Counted from the first letter of the stretch, positions 24,642 through 34,109 are shown. The stretch is 64,000 nucleotides of DNA from DATDIC01 sp963777625 (GCA_963777625.1 CAVZRO010000008.1:248001-312000), one strand, 5' to 3'. Notes: generated from the sequence alone by a model not told the origin. Made by a program: numbers and translations.

Positions 24642-26138
24642 TTATCGGAGCGTTTGCCGGTACCCCGCCCGTACCGCCGGCACCGAATCAAACCCCGCCG
24701 CCCGCTCGATCGCCGCAGCCACCGCCAGCACCGTCTCCTCATCGAACGGCTTGCCGATCACCTGCAGCCCCAGCGGCAGCCCGTTCGCATCCAGCCCGCC
24801 CGGCACCGAAATCGCCGGTACCCCCGCCAGATCCGCCTGAGTCGTGAACAAATCGTTCAGATACATCTTGATCGGATCGTCCATGTTCTCGCCCTGCGCG
24901 AACGCGGCGGACGGCGCGGTCGGTGTCAGCAGCGCGTCCACCTTGCCGAACGCCTCGGTGAAGTCGCGCAGGATCAGCGCCCGCACCTTCTGCGCCCGCA
25001 GGTAATACGCATCGTAATACCCCGCCGACAGCACATACGTCCCGATCAGGACGCGCCGCCGCACCTCCGGCCCGAACCCCTCGGCCCGCGTCCGCTCATA
25101 CAGGTCGCGCAAATCCTCGCCGTCCGCGCGCAGCCCGAACCGCACGCCGTCATAGCGCGCCAGGTTGGACGAAGCCTCCGCCGGCGCCACGATATAATAC
25201 GTCGCCAGCCCGTATTTCGTGTGCGGCAGAGACACATCGACAATCTCCGCCCCGGCGTCGCGCAGCCAGGCAATCCCCTGCTGCCACAGCGCCTCGATCT
25301 CCTCCGGCATCCCGTCGGCGCGATACTCGCGCGGAATGCCGATCCGCATCCCCCGCACCGACCGTCCGCACGAAGCCGCATAATCCGGCACCGGAATATC
25401 GGCGCTGGTGGAATCCTTCGGGTCGTGCCCGGCCATGGAGCCCAGCAGGATCGCGCAATCCTCCACCGTGCGGCCGAACGGCCCGGGATGGTCCAGCGAC
25501 GACGCGAACGCCACCACACCCCACCGGCTGCATCGCCCGTAGGTCGGCTTCAGCCCGACGATCCCGCAGAACGACGCCGGCTGTCTGATCGACCCGCCGG
25601 TATCCGTCCCGGTCGCCCCCAGCGCCAGCCGCGCTGCCACCGCCGCCGCCGATCCGCCCGACGATCCCCCGGGCACCAGCACCGCTTCCGCGTCCTGCCG
25701 CCGCTTCCACGGGTTCTCCACCGGCCCATAAGCCGAGGTCATGTTGGACGAGCCCATCGCGAACTCGTCCATGTTCGCCTTGCCGAGGAACACCGCGCCG
25801 TCGCGCAGCAGGTTGGCGCTGACGGTGCTTTCATAGGGCGGCACGAACGGGCCCAGGATGCGGCTGCCCGCCGTGGTGCGCACGCCGGCGGTGCAGAACA
25901 GGTCCTTGATCGCCAGCGGAATGCCGGTCAGCGCGCGACCGTCGCCGCGTGCCAGCGCCGCGTCGGCGGCATCGGCCTGCGCCAGAGCCCGATCCGCCGT
26001 CACGGTGATGAACGCATTCAGCCGAGGATTCAGCGCCTCGATCGCCGCCAGATGCGCCTCGGTCAGCTCGCGCGCGCGGAACGCCTTGCGGCGCAGCCCG
26101 TCGCGCGCGGCGGCCAGGGTAAGGTCGGTCAGACTCAT
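24642..26138 (-). CDS. gatA: Asp/Glu-tRNA amidotransferase subunit A
   Basis: The 498-residue amidase has the complete Ser-cisSer-Lys machinery: Lys in LAIKDLFCTAG near 78, the glycine-rich GGSSGGSAAAVAARL near 157 and TDTGGSIRQPASFCG near 180. It releases ammonia from glutamine for converting Glu-tRNA(Gln) or Asp-tRNA(Asn) with GatB and GatC. Length is normal. The start overlaps the gatC stop by 4 bp (ATGA). gatB, which commonly follows, is not present: downstream DNA holds a convergent small gene and the R-M gene. Confidence 0.95.
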   Translation of the reverse strand: MSLTDLTLAAARDGLRRKAFRARELTEAHLAAIEALNPRLNAFITVTADRALAQADAADAALARGDGRALTGIPLAIKDLFCTAGVRTTAGSRILGPFVPPYESTVSANLLRDGAVFLGKANMDEFAMGSSNMTSAYGPVENPWKRRQDAEAVLVPGGSSGGSAAAVAARLALGATGTDTGGSIRQPASFCGIVGLKPTYGRCSRWGVVAFASSLDHPGPFGRTVEDCAILLGSMAGHDPKDSTSADIPVPDYAASCGRSVRGMRIGIPREYRADGMPEEIEALWQQGIAWLRDAGAEIVDVSLPHTKYGLATYYIVAPAEASSNLARYDGVRFGLRADGEDLRDLYERTRAEGFGPEVRRRVLIGTYVLSAGYYDAYYLRAQKVRALILRDFTEAFGKVDALLTPTAPSAAFAQGENMDDPIKMYLNDLFTTQADLAGVPAISVPGGLDANGLPLGLQVIGKPFDEETVLAVAAAIERAAGFDSVPAVRAGYRQTLR

Positions 26139-26422
26139 TCGACGACCTTCGGCACGGCGTAGAAATCACCGATCCGCTCCGGGGCATTGGCCAGCACCTT
26201 CTCGGCATAGCCGCCATCGGTCACGATATCGTCGCGCATCTTCAGCGCCATCCCTGCGGCGCCGGTCAGCGGCTCCACACCCTCCACATCGACCTCGTTC
26301 AGTTGCTCGATCCAGCCGAGGATGCCGTTCAGTTCGGCCTGGAGCTGCGCAAGCTGGGCCTCGTCCACGCGGATGCGGGCCAGCATGGCGATGCGACGGA
26401 CGGTCGCCGGGTCCAGCGACAT
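26135..26422 (-). CDS. gatC: Asp/Glu-tRNA amidotransferase subunit C
   Basis: From ATG 26422 the protein has 95 residues, the usual GatC size: MSLDPATVRRIAMLARIRVD, then the helix LNGILGWIEQLNEVDVEGVEP and MALKMRDDIVTDGGY, where the conserved LR-D segment lies. GatC clamps GatA to GatB. It is the first gene of a gatC-gatA unit and is divergent from ruvX with 47 bp between, which must hold both promoters. Confidence 0.93.
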   Translation of the reverse strand: MSLDPATVRRIAMLARIRVDEAQLAQLQAELNGILGWIEQLNEVDVEGVEPLTGAAGMALKMRDDIVTDGGYAEKVLANAPERIGDFYAVPKVVE

Positions 26423-26469
26423 GGGCGGTGTCCTTGGCTGCGGAGAAGCCGCGGACCATAACGGCCGCA

Positions 26470-26931
26470 ATGGCGCTGTTCAACCTGACGGAGCTGCGCG
26501 GGATGCTGGGCAAGGATGAGCGGCTGCTCGGCATCGATCCGGGGAGCCGCACGATCGGCCTGGCGCTCAGCGACGTGCGGCTGACCCTGGCGACGCCGTA
26601 CGGAAGCCTGAAACGCGGTAAGCTGCGCGACAACGCGGCGGCGATCCTGGCGATCGCCCGGAAGGAAGGCGCCGGGGGCGTGGTGATTGGCTGGCCGCTG
26701 TCGATGGACGGCACGATCGGCCCAGCAGCGCAGGCGGCGCGGGACTGGGGCGAGGCGCTATCGCAGGCCACCGGCCTGCCCGCTTCCTTGTGGGACGAGC
26801 GGTTGTCCACCGCCGGCGTCAGTCGCTTCCTGATCGAGGAAGCGGATCTCAGCCGCGGTCGCCGGAGCCGGGTGGTTGATTCGATGGCGGCTGCCTGGAC
26901 CTTGCAGGCCGCGCTGGATGCGACCGGATGA
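26470..26931 (+). CDS. ruvX: Putative pre-16S rRNA nuclease / Holliday junction resolvase YqgF
   Basis: ATG 26470 gives 153 residues with the RNase H-like fold of the YqgF family: LLGIDPGSRTIGLALS near 22 (first catalytic Asp), VVIGWPLSMDG near 79, WDERLSTAGV near 110 (conserved D-E-R) and the last acidic strand-helix VVDSMAAAWTLQ near 138. Family members process pre-16S rRNA and have been linked to Holliday junctions. Divergence from gatC is a common arrangement in alphaproteobacteria. Confidence 0.92.
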   Translation: MALFNLTELRGMLGKDERLLGIDPGSRTIGLALSDVRLTLATPYGSLKRGKLRDNAAAILAIARKEGAGGVVIGWPLSMDGTIGPAAQAARDWGEALSQATGLPASLWDERLSTAGVSRFLIEEADLSRGRRSRVVDSMAAAWTLQAALDATG

Positions 26932-27124
26932 TCGACGCGCGGGCTGAAGGCAGTCGCGGCGCGGTTCCCGAGTAGTTGGAATCGTGCTGAAAGGACGCAC
27001 CGGCAAGAACGGTGCAATGTCCCCCTTCACTTGACGGAAACGTGCTCATCGCCGTCTTAGCTGTTACCTCATGTCGCCGTGCCCCCGTAATATCTTGAAG
27101 CCACCAATTTCGAGGAATCAGTCC

Positions 27125-27464
27125 GTGCCGGACGCGCAGGTCACCAACAACAGCCCAGCAACCACACCGCCGTCGGACGATGTCGCCAACCCGTCCGGCG
27201 CGGTAACCGATGCCCTCGCCCGCGTGCAGGAGGCGGTCGCCGACGTGCAGGAGAGCGGGCTGCAGGAATTCGGTGGAGGCGGCCATAGAGGCCATCGACG
27301 CCGGCCGCGCGACGCTCGATGAAGCGGCGGGCGATCACCTCGCCGGCGTCGCCGACGCGCTGGAACAGGCCCTGGATGAGATCGAGAAAGGCAAGGTTGC
27401 CAATCTGCTGCCGGTTATCGAGCAAGCCAAGTCGATTATTCAGGCGGGCTCCGCGGAAGGCTGA
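27125..27464 (+). pseudogene. Small helical protein, frameshifted
   Basis: Two overlapping frames make one plausible protein of about 112 residues. It starts at GTG 27125 (VPDAQVTNNSPATTPPSDDV), runs through ALARVQEAVADVQESGLQ, then near 27270 shifts by one base into SVEAAIEAIDAGRATLDEAA and the acidic helices ALEQALDEIEKGKVANLL. The family is not recognised. The pattern of Ala/Glu-rich amphipathic helices on both sides of the shift is the reason to join them. The preceding gap 26932-27124 shows nothing else. Confidence 0.45.
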
Positions 27465-27650
27465 TGTCGGCGACGGCGGAAGCGGGCGTTCGCGCCGCGC
27501 CGGGCCGGACGCTACGCAGATCGGGCGCGTAATGGCTGTCCGTGCGAGCCGCGTCCGATGACCGATGAAACACCCGGGCAGCCATGTTTGACTGGATTTT
27601 GAAACGTCCGGATCGGTCTGGACCAAGGCCGCGCAACGCGCGGTCGTGTC

Positions 27651-29672
27651 ATGGCTAACGGACAGGGCACCGTCGTGCGGTTGTCGGGCACACCGAACTC
27701 GATCCCCCCGTCGGGAAAACCTCGATCGAACGCGCTGACTGGCGTCGTCATCGCGGTCGTGATCGTCTGCGCGCTTTATTTCGGCAGTGAGGTACTGATC
27801 CCGATCACACTGGCGATTTTGCTGTGCTTCGTGCTCAGCCCGCTGATGGGGCTGCTGCGGCGCCTGCTGCTTCCCCGGGTGATTGCCGCGCTGCTTGCGG
27901 TGCTGATCGCGATCGGAATCATCATCGTGCTGGGTGGTATCATTGGCGCGCAGATAGCTGGACTCGCCGGACAAGCCCCGCAGTATGAGACCACGATCGA
28001 GAACAAGGCCGCAGCGCTGCAGACGTTTATCGGTACTAATCTCACGAACCGCTTTAGCGGCTTCCTGAACAAGATCGAGAACGTCGGCGCCCCGCCACAG
28101 AAGCCGGCCGCGCAGTCTACGGAACCGCAAACCGCCAGCAGCCGTCCGAGCCAGCCATCCGCACCCAAGCCGGTTCCGGTCGTCATCACCGAATCACCCA
28201 CGACGTCCGCGCTCGATCTTGGGCGACGCATTCTGGAGCCCCTGCTAAGCCCGCTCGCGACCCTGGGCATCATCCTGGTGGTCGCGGTTTTCGCGCTGTT
28301 GCAGAAGGACGATCTGCGAGATCGGCTGATCCGATTGTTCGGGTCGAGCGATCTGCACCGGACGACAGCCGCGATGGACGATGCCGGGCGGCGGCTGACG
28401 CGGTATTTTCTCACCCAGCTTGGGCTTAACTGTACGTTTGGTGCCATCGTCGGCGTCGGGCTTTATTTCATCGGCGTGCCGAGTGCCGGGCTTTGGGGCA
28501 TACTCGGCGCAATCCTGCGGTTCGTGCCGTATATCGGCTCGTACATCGCCGCCGCCCTGCCGCTCGTTCTGGCCGCGGCGGTCGGCAATGGCTGGAGCAT
28601 GGTGCTCTGGACGGCGGTGCTTTATATCGTCACCGAGCTGATCATGGGCCAGGCTGTCGAGCCCATGGTGTATGGCCATAGCACGGGCCTGTCGCCGTTT
28701 GCCGTCATTATCGCGGCGATTTTCTGGACCTGGATCTGGGGGCCCATCGGGCTGATCCTCTCCACCCCGTTGACGCTATGCCTCGTTGTTCTCGGCCGGC
28801 ATATCGAGCAACTGGAATTTCTCGACGTCGCGCTGGGCGATCGGCCGGCGCTGACTCCGACCGAGAATTTCTATCAGCGCATTCTCGCCGGCGATCCCGA
28901 CGAAGCGGTGGAGCAGGCGGAGCGGTTCCTCGCCGAGCATTCCCTGTCGGCATATTACGATGAAGTGGCGCTCGAGGGCCTTCAGCTCGCCGCGGCCGAT
29001 GCGACCAGGGGGGTGCTGTCCGAACAACAGGTCGAGCGCATCAACCTTGCGGTCAAGGAGCTTGTGGATGATCTGGCTGAGCACGACGACGTGCAGCCAT
29101 CGCCGCGGAAACATGACGACAGCGTCGCCGGGGAAGCGCCAGACAAGCCGATGAACGTGCCCGAACCGGCTTCAACCGACAGCGCGGAGGTGCCGCCATC
29201 GCCGGAGTGGCGAGGCGAGACACCGGTGCTTTGCGTCGCCGGACGGGGGCCGCTCGACGAGGCCGCTTCGGCGATGCTTGCCCAGTTGCTGGGGAAGCAC
29301 GGGATCGGCAGCCGCATGGTTTCGTATGAAGCGGTCTCGCGCGCCCGGATCGCGAGTGTGGAGGCATCGGGCGTCGTCATGGTGTGTCTCTCGTATCTCG
29401 ACATCACCGGTAGTCCGGCTCACCTCCGATTTCTCATCCGGCGGATCAGGCAGCGGTTTTCGGGAGCGGCAATTCTGGTTGGAATCTGGCCGGCGGCGGA
29501 CCCGTTCCTGCGGGATCGGGCGTCGCAACAGGCCGCCGGGGCCGACCATTATGTCGGCTCCATACGAGAGGCGCTCAACATCTGCCTCTCTGCGGCGCAC
29601 AATTCCGGTGGAGAGCCGCCGGGGAGCCAACCGCGACTCGAGGTTGCCGGAATCCCCGCGGCGGGGACCTGA
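27651..29672 (+). CDS. AI-2E family transporter with long C-terminal soluble extension
   Basis: Residues about 25-385 form the PerM/YhhT-like eight-helix domain: ALYFGSEVLIPITLAILLCF, VLSPLMGLLRRL, then a Pro/Ser-rich insert (about 145-185), then YFLTQLGLNCTFGAIVGVGL, ILRFVPYIGSYIAAALPLVL and GPIGLILSTPLTLCLVVLGR. Relatives are reported as autoinducer-2 exporters or Na+/H+ antiporters. The extra 290 residues are cytoplasmic: a helical part (AEHSLSAYYDEVALEGLQLA) and a Rossmann-like end (TPVLCVAGRGPLDEAASAML, GVVMVCLSYLDITGSPAHL) resembling a B12-binding-type fold. The extension suggests regulation or a second activity. ATG 27651 is chosen because the frame upstream lacks hydrophobic sequence. 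Confidence 0.83.
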   Translation: MANGQGTVVRLSGTPNSIPPSGKPRSNALTGVVIAVVIVCALYFGSEVLIPITLAILLCFVLSPLMGLLRRLLLPRVIAALLAVLIAIGIIIVLGGIIGAQIAGLAGQAPQYETTIENKAAALQTFIGTNLTNRFSGFLNKIENVGAPPQKPAAQSTEPQTASSRPSQPSAPKPVPVVITESPTTSALDLGRRILEPLLSPLATLGIILVVAVFALLQKDDLRDRLIRLFGSSDLHRTTAAMDDAGRRLTRYFLTQLGLNCTFGAIVGVGLYFIGVPSAGLWGILGAILRFVPYIGSYIAAALPLVLAAAVGNGWSMVLWTAVLYIVTELIMGQAVEPMVYGHSTGLSPFAVIIAAIFWTWIWGPIGLILSTPLTLCLVVLGRHIEQLEFLDVALGDRPALTPTENFYQRILAGDPDEAVEQAERFLAEHSLSAYYDEVALEGLQLAAADATRGVLSEQQVERINLAVKELVDDLAEHDDVQPSPRKHDDSVAGEAPDKPMNVPEPASTDSAEVPPSPEWRGETPVLCVAGRGPLDEAASAMLAQLLGKHGIGSRMVSYEAVSRARIASVEASGVVMVCLSYLDITGSPAHLRFLIRRIRQRFSGAAILVGIWPAADPFLRDRASQQAAGADHYVGSIREALNICLSAAHNSGGEPPGSQPRLEVAGIPAAGT

Positions 29673-29766
29673 TGCCTGCGACGCCATGGTTGCAGGCCCG
29701 CGCAAACCGTTGTCGCGGACCAGCCGCCGGTTGACAGGTTTCCGGCCGGTCTCCACGGTCGGCCGC

Positions 29767-30768
29767 ATGCAGGCCCAGGGGCTGTTCGATCTCCAGGTGA
29801 ATGGATATGCGGGGATCGACTTCAACTCCGCCGACATCACGCCCGACGGTCTGGACCACGCCCTGGAGCGCATGTGGCGCAGCGGCGTCACGCGGTGCCT
29901 GCCGACAATCATCACCGCGCCGGTCGACATCCTGGCAGAGCGGCTGGAAGCACTCGACCGGGCGGTGGCAACCAGCCGGTTCGGCGGGGCTATGGTGCCC
30001 GGATATCACCTGGAGGGACCGTTTCTCAGCCCGGAAGATGGATTTGCCGGCTGCCATCCCGCCTCCGCAATGCTGGCTCCGGACCCCGCGCTGGTGCAAC
30101 GGCTGGAAGCACCGCTGCGCCGCCCGATCTTGCTGCTGACCCTGGCGCCCGAACGGCAAGGCGCCGTCGAGCTGGTTCGCTGGGCGCGGCGGCGGGGCAA
30201 GATCATTGCGCTGGGCCACACCGCCGCCTCCGCCGCGCAGGTGTCCGCCGCGGTGGAAGCCGGCGCATCCCTGAGTACGCATCTCGGCAACGGGCTGCGG
30301 GGCATGCTGCCGAAATTCGCCAATCCGCTGATCGCCCAGCTCGCCGAAGACCGGCTTTGCGCGAGCTTTATCGCGGACGGCATTCATGTCCCGCCGCCGG
30401 CTCTGAAGGTGATGTTGCGGGCGAAGACCCTTGAACGCAGCATTCTGGTCACCGACGCGACCGCGGCCGCCGCTGCCCCGGCCGGCCGCTACGAATTTGC
30501 CGGCATGGCGATCGAGCACGCCGCCGATGGTTCGGTCCGGGTCCCCGGCGGGCTCGTGCTGGCGGGTTCCTCGCTGCGGCTGGACCAGGCGGTACGCAAT
30601 CTAGCGGCTTGGGGACTGGCCTCGGCCGACATGGCGCTCCGGCTCGCCGCCGGAAATCCGACCGCGCTGATGGCGCCGGCGCTGGCAGCACATGGCGTGG
30701 ATTTGCAGCCGAGATCGGTGGCCTGGTCGGACGCCCTGGTCCCGCAGGTAACCGGGCTGCCAGCCTGA
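29767..30768 (+). CDS. nagA: N-acetylglucosamine-6-phosphate deacetylase family amidohydrolase
   Basis: From ATG 29767 the protein has 333 residues. Family marks are DLQVNGYAGIDFNS at the start, YHLEGPFLSP near 80 (metal-binding Glu), ALGHTAASAAQVSAAVEAGA near 148 (His), SLSTHLGNGLRGMLPK near 167 (His and NG), ADGIHVPP near 198 and LVTDATAAAAAP near 220 (catalytic Asp). It would remove acetate from GlcNAc-6-phosphate in amino-sugar recycling. The protein is shorter than the usual 380 residues because the N-terminal beta domain is abbreviated. No nagB is adjacent. It starts 95 bp after the AI-2E gene on the same strand. Confidence 0.85.
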   Translation: MQAQGLFDLQVNGYAGIDFNSADITPDGLDHALERMWRSGVTRCLPTIITAPVDILAERLEALDRAVATSRFGGAMVPGYHLEGPFLSPEDGFAGCHPASAMLAPDPALVQRLEAPLRRPILLLTLAPERQGAVELVRWARRRGKIIALGHTAASAAQVSAAVEAGASLSTHLGNGLRGMLPKFANPLIAQLAEDRLCASFIADGIHVPPPALKVMLRAKTLERSILVTDATAAAAAPAGRYEFAGMAIEHAADGSVRVPGGLVLAGSSLRLDQAVRNLAAWGLASADMALRLAAGNPTALMAPALAAHGVDLQPRSVAWSDALVPQVTGLPA

Positions 30769-30792
30769 CTGTGCCGCCCATATAACCCGGCG

Positions 30793-31581
30793 ATGAGCGG
30801 TGACAGCGACATGTTCGACGTCCGGGCGGTCCGCCGGCACCGCGACCGGGCGGCGCGACAGGTCGGGTCGGTCGCCGGGCTGCTGAGCGACCTGGCCGGA
30901 CGGCTGCTGGACCGGCTCGACGACACGACGGTGCGCTTCGGCCGGGCGCTGGACGTGGGTGGACGGGGCGTCGTTGCGCCCCTGCTGCGGGCACGCGGCA
31001 TCGACACGGTCTGCTGCGATCTCTCTCCCGCCATGGCGGCGATCAATCCGTCTCCGGCCGTCGCCGCCGATGCCGAGTTCCTGCCCTTCGCGCCAGGCAG
31101 CTTCGATCTTGTGGTGGCAAGCCTGTCGCTGCACTGGATCAATGACCTGCCGGGGGCGCTGATCCAGCTTCGGCGTGCGCTGCGGCCTGCCGGGCTGCTG
31201 CTGGCGAGCATGCCGGCACTCGGCACATTGGGTGAGCTGCGCACGGCGTTGGCCGAGGCCGAGGCCGAGCTGACCGGCGGTGCCTCCCCGCGCGTGTCCC
31301 CGTTTCCGATGTTGCGCGATTGCGCCGCACTGCTGCAGCGGGCGGGGTATGCTCTCCCGGTTGCCGACCAGGAGGAGATCCGCCTTCTCTATTCCAACCC
31401 GCTGATGCTGCTGCGCGACCTGCGCGCCGCCGGGGAGACCAATGCGCTGCGGCTACGCGATCGCCGCATTCCGCCCCGCATGCTGTTTCCTGCCGCCCTG
31501 GATGCCATGCCGGCGGATGAGACGGGTGTCGCGGTGACGCTGCGGCTGGCGATGATGACCGGATGGGCGCCCGACCCATGA
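30793..31581 (+). CDS. SAM-dependent methyltransferase-fold protein, NDUFAF5/BioC-like
   Basis: The 262-residue protein begins MFDVRAVRRHRDRAA, typical of alphaproteobacterial relatives of NDUFAF5, then has the Rossmann methyltransferase core: ALDVGGRGVVAPLLRARG (motif I, GG-G), CCDLSPAMAA, and SFDLVVASLSLHWINDLPGA, where the LHW motif is shared by BioC and NDUFAF5. NDUFAF5 hydroxylates an arginine of a complex I subunit during assembly, so a link to NADH dehydrogenase assembly is likely by family but not shown. An NDUFA12 homologue is encoded 13 kb away. It starts 25 bp after nagA. Confidence 0.8.
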   Translation: MSGDSDMFDVRAVRRHRDRAARQVGSVAGLLSDLAGRLLDRLDDTTVRFGRALDVGGRGVVAPLLRARGIDTVCCDLSPAMAAINPSPAVAADAEFLPFAPGSFDLVVASLSLHWINDLPGALIQLRRALRPAGLLLASMPALGTLGELRTALAEAEAELTGGASPRVSPFPMLRDCAALLQRAGYALPVADQEEIRLLYSNPLMLLRDLRAAGETNALRLRDRRIPPRMLFPAALDAMPADETGVAVTLRLAMMTGWAPDP

Positions 31582-31649
31582 CACGGCGCGGCAGTGTGGT
31601 AGTGGTTTCGGACCATGCTGCCAGCAACAAAGCTGCCGGAGACCATCCG

Positions 31650-32493
31650 ATGACAACGCCACCCCGGGTCCTGGCACCCCCAGGCGCCTGCGACTGCCAT
31701 TTTCACATTTTCGGCCCGTATGAGCGGTTCCCGTTGCATGCTGGCCGTGGCTACGACCCGCCGGCCGCCAGCGTGGAGGATTACCTGGCGATGGCCGGCG
31801 CGGTTGGGCTGCAGCGGATGGTCGTGGTGCAGGCCAGCGTGTACGGCACTGACAACCGGGCCACCTTGGATGCCGTGCAACGTTTCGGCGTCGACCGGGC
31901 ACGCGCGGTCGCCGTCATCGACGACCGTTTCGACGACGCGGCGCTCCGCCAGCTCGATGCCGCCGGCGTCCGTGGCGTCCGGTTCAACCTGGTCAGCGGC
32001 AACAGCACGCCGGAGCATCAGCTCGACGTGCTGGCTCAGCGGATCGCGCCGCTCGGATGGCACATCCAGATCTACGCCGATGGCGACCGGCTGGCGGAAC
32101 TGGCACCGCGCCTGACCCGGTTGCCGGTGGACGTGGTGATCGATCATCTCGGCGGCGTCCGCACCGAGCACGGCACCGGCCACCCGCACTTCCATGCGCT
32201 GCTTCGCCTGCTCGAACTCAGGCCGCGCCTGGGTGAAGCTGTGCAGCTATCGGGCCTCGTCGAAAGGCGCGCCGTGGGACGACGCCGGCGATAATGTGGG
32301 CACCTTGGCGGCCGCCGCGCCCGAACGATGCGTCTGGGGGACCGATTGGCCGCACCCGGGCATGGATCCGGTGCCGGATGCCGGCCTGCTGCTCGATCAG
32401 TTGTTTACCTGGGTGTCGGACCCGGATGCGCGGCAGCGTATCCTGGTCGACAACCCGGCCCGGCTTTACGGCTTCCCCACCAACGGGCGATAG
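31650..32493 (+). pseudogene. Amidohydrolase family (PF04909-type) protein, single frameshift
   Basis: The protein starts MTTPPRVLAPPGACDCHFHIF, with the DCHFH metal motif of TIM-barrel amidohydrolases related to 2-pyrone-4,6-dicarboxylate lactonase, and includes RGVRFNLVSG and PVDVVIDHLGGV. At about 32215 an extra A breaks the frame: removing it gives LLRLLDSGRAWVKLCSYR, continuing into CVWGTDWPHPGM with the catalytic Asp region and a normal C-terminus (DNPARLYGF). Intact length would be about 280 residues. As written, the protein would end prematurely without the GTDWPH motif. It is 68 bp after the methyltransferase gene. Confidence 0.78.
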
Positions 32494-32553
32494 ACGATCC
32501 AACTCGGCCGCCACGCAAGGCGGGTAACGACAAACACTTATACGGATGTACGC

Positions 32554-33384
32554 ATGCTGATCGCCCAGTTGACGGACCTTCATGTCAGACCTGTCGGCAA
32601 GTCGGCCAATCGGGTGGTGGAGACGAATGTCTTCGCCGAACGGGCCTTGCGCTCGGTGGCCGCGGTACAGCCGCGCCCGGACGCGGTCATAATTACCGGC
32701 GACCTGACTGAATGCGGGCTGGACGAGGAATACGCCAACCTGGCCCGCATGCTGCGGCACAATCTGACCATGCCGGTCTATGTCATTCCCGGCAATCACG
32801 ACCGGCGAGGCGTGTTGCGGGAGGGGCTGGCGCATCTGCCCGGGGTGACCAGCGACCCGCATTTCGTGCAGTACGTGATCGAGGATCATCCGGTACGGCT
32901 GATCATGCTGGACACGCTGGTACCCGGCGCCGGGCACGGGGAATTGTGCGCCGAACGGCTGCGGTTTCTGGAGCGCAGCCTGGCTGCGGCGCCCCACCGG
33001 CCGACCATGATCGCCATGCACCATCCGCCGTTCGTCTGCGGGATCGGCCACATGGACCGGATCAATATGCGCAACGCGGCTGAATTTGCGGACCTGATCG
33101 CCCGCCACAAGCAGGTGGAGCGGATCATTTGCGGGCATGTTCATCGTCCGGTGGTGGTACGGATCGGTCAGGCGGTCGCGTCCATCGCGCCCTCCGTCGC
33201 CCACCAGGTCGAGTTGTGCTTCGACCCGCAGGACGCCGGCGCCTTTATATTCGAGCCGCCGGCGTACCAGCTTCATCGCTGGACCGCAGACGATGGTATC
33301 GTATCGCATATCGTTTATGTCGAACGATTTGACGGCCCATTCCCGTTTGTGAACGAAGCGGAATACCCCGGCAGGCAGCAGTAA
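32554..33384 (+). CDS. Calcineurin-like metallophosphodiesterase (class III cAMP phosphodiesterase type)
   Basis: The 276-residue protein has every metal-binding motif of the family in order: AQLTDLHV near 4 (D-x-H), ITGDLTECG near 46 (GD), VIPGNHDRRG near 75 (GNHD), AMHHPPF near 153 (H) and ICGHVHRPV near 190 (GHxH). This is the pattern of Icc/CpdA-type enzymes with a di-metal site, which can cleave cyclic or other phosphodiesters. The substrate is not proven by sequence. It stands alone, 60 bp after the broken amidohydrolase. Confidence 0.88.
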   Translation: MLIAQLTDLHVRPVGKSANRVVETNVFAERALRSVAAVQPRPDAVIITGDLTECGLDEEYANLARMLRHNLTMPVYVIPGNHDRRGVLREGLAHLPGVTSDPHFVQYVIEDHPVRLIMLDTLVPGAGHGELCAERLRFLERSLAAAPHRPTMIAMHHPPFVCGIGHMDRINMRNAAEFADLIARHKQVERIICGHVHRPVVVRIGQAVASIAPSVAHQVELCFDPQDAGAFIFEPPAYQLHRWTADDGIVSHIVYVERFDGPFPFVNEAEYPGRQQ

Positions 33385-33458
33385 CCGGGCGATTAAAACA
33401 CTGACGGCGTGCGGGAATTTGCCTGGAATTATGCAACCCTAAGGTGTATATTGTCGCC

Positions 33459-34109
33459 ATGTCACTATCGGCATGGTTGGTGGATGCATCCGCCCGGTTC
33501 CGCCCCGTCAGGGTACTGACGGAACCCCCGGTTGTCCCCATGTCTGTTGTTGACAACCAAGCTGATTTGTCGGGGAAGGCCTCTTTGCCGGCCGCAGCTT
33601 CAGGATCGCCGGGCGGCGTCGACGCTCGTCCCTCGCTGGACGTGGAGCAGGAAGTGCGGGCGGCGTTGCAGGAAGCCGCGGCGTCCGCCACCGGGCGGAC
33701 CCGGTTCGAGTTTGCGGTTCGGCAGGATCTCGCCACCCGGACGGATGCGCAGCGATTCCGCAAGGCGCTGGCGGCGATGATCGCACATGCGGCTATGCAG
33801 GCGCCCATGGGGCGTGTGCTGGTGACCGCCACGCGGCACGGGGGACGGATTCAGGTCACCGTGGGCGATGACGGTCCGGGCGGCGATCGCGCGATTCAGG
33901 CGGCAGCCCTGCGAGAGGTCGAGAGCCTTATCGCCATGCAGGGGGGAACACTGGAAATCATCGCACAGCCAGGGGAAGGCACCAGGCTGGTCGCCCGCTG
34001 GCCAGATGCCCCGCGGGAGCCGACGCCCTCGACCGGCGCAGCGGGGTCGGAGACGGCGTCGCGTGGGCAAGACGCGGCGCGCACGCCGCGGAATGAGTTC
34101 AGCCACTGA
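33459..34109 (+). CDS. GHKL ATPase-like protein without histidine phosphoacceptor domain
   Basis: ATG 33459 (MSLSAWLVDASARFRPVRVL) or GTG 33444 starts a protein of about 216 residues. The middle (FRKALAAMIAHAAMQAPMGR then VLVTATRHGGRIQVTVGDDG, and later LIAMQGGTLEIIAQPGEGTR) fits a histidine-kinase-type ATPase domain. The D-x-G of the G1 box is present (DDG), but the N-box asparagine is not clear and no His-phosphotransfer helix or membrane anchor exists. It could be an anti-sigma-type kinase, a degenerate kinase or a CheA-like piece. The N-terminal 65 residues are low complexity. No response regulator is nearby. Confidence 0.5.
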   Translation: MSLSAWLVDASARFRPVRVLTEPPVVPMSVVDNQADLSGKASLPAAASGSPGGVDARPSLDVEQEVRAALQEAAASATGRTRFEFAVRQDLATRTDAQRFRKALAAMIAHAAMQAPMGRVLVTATRHGGRIQVTVGDDGPGGDRAIQAAALREVESLIAMQGGTLEIIAQPGEGTRLVARWPDAPREPTPSTGAAGSETASRGQDAARTPRNEFSH

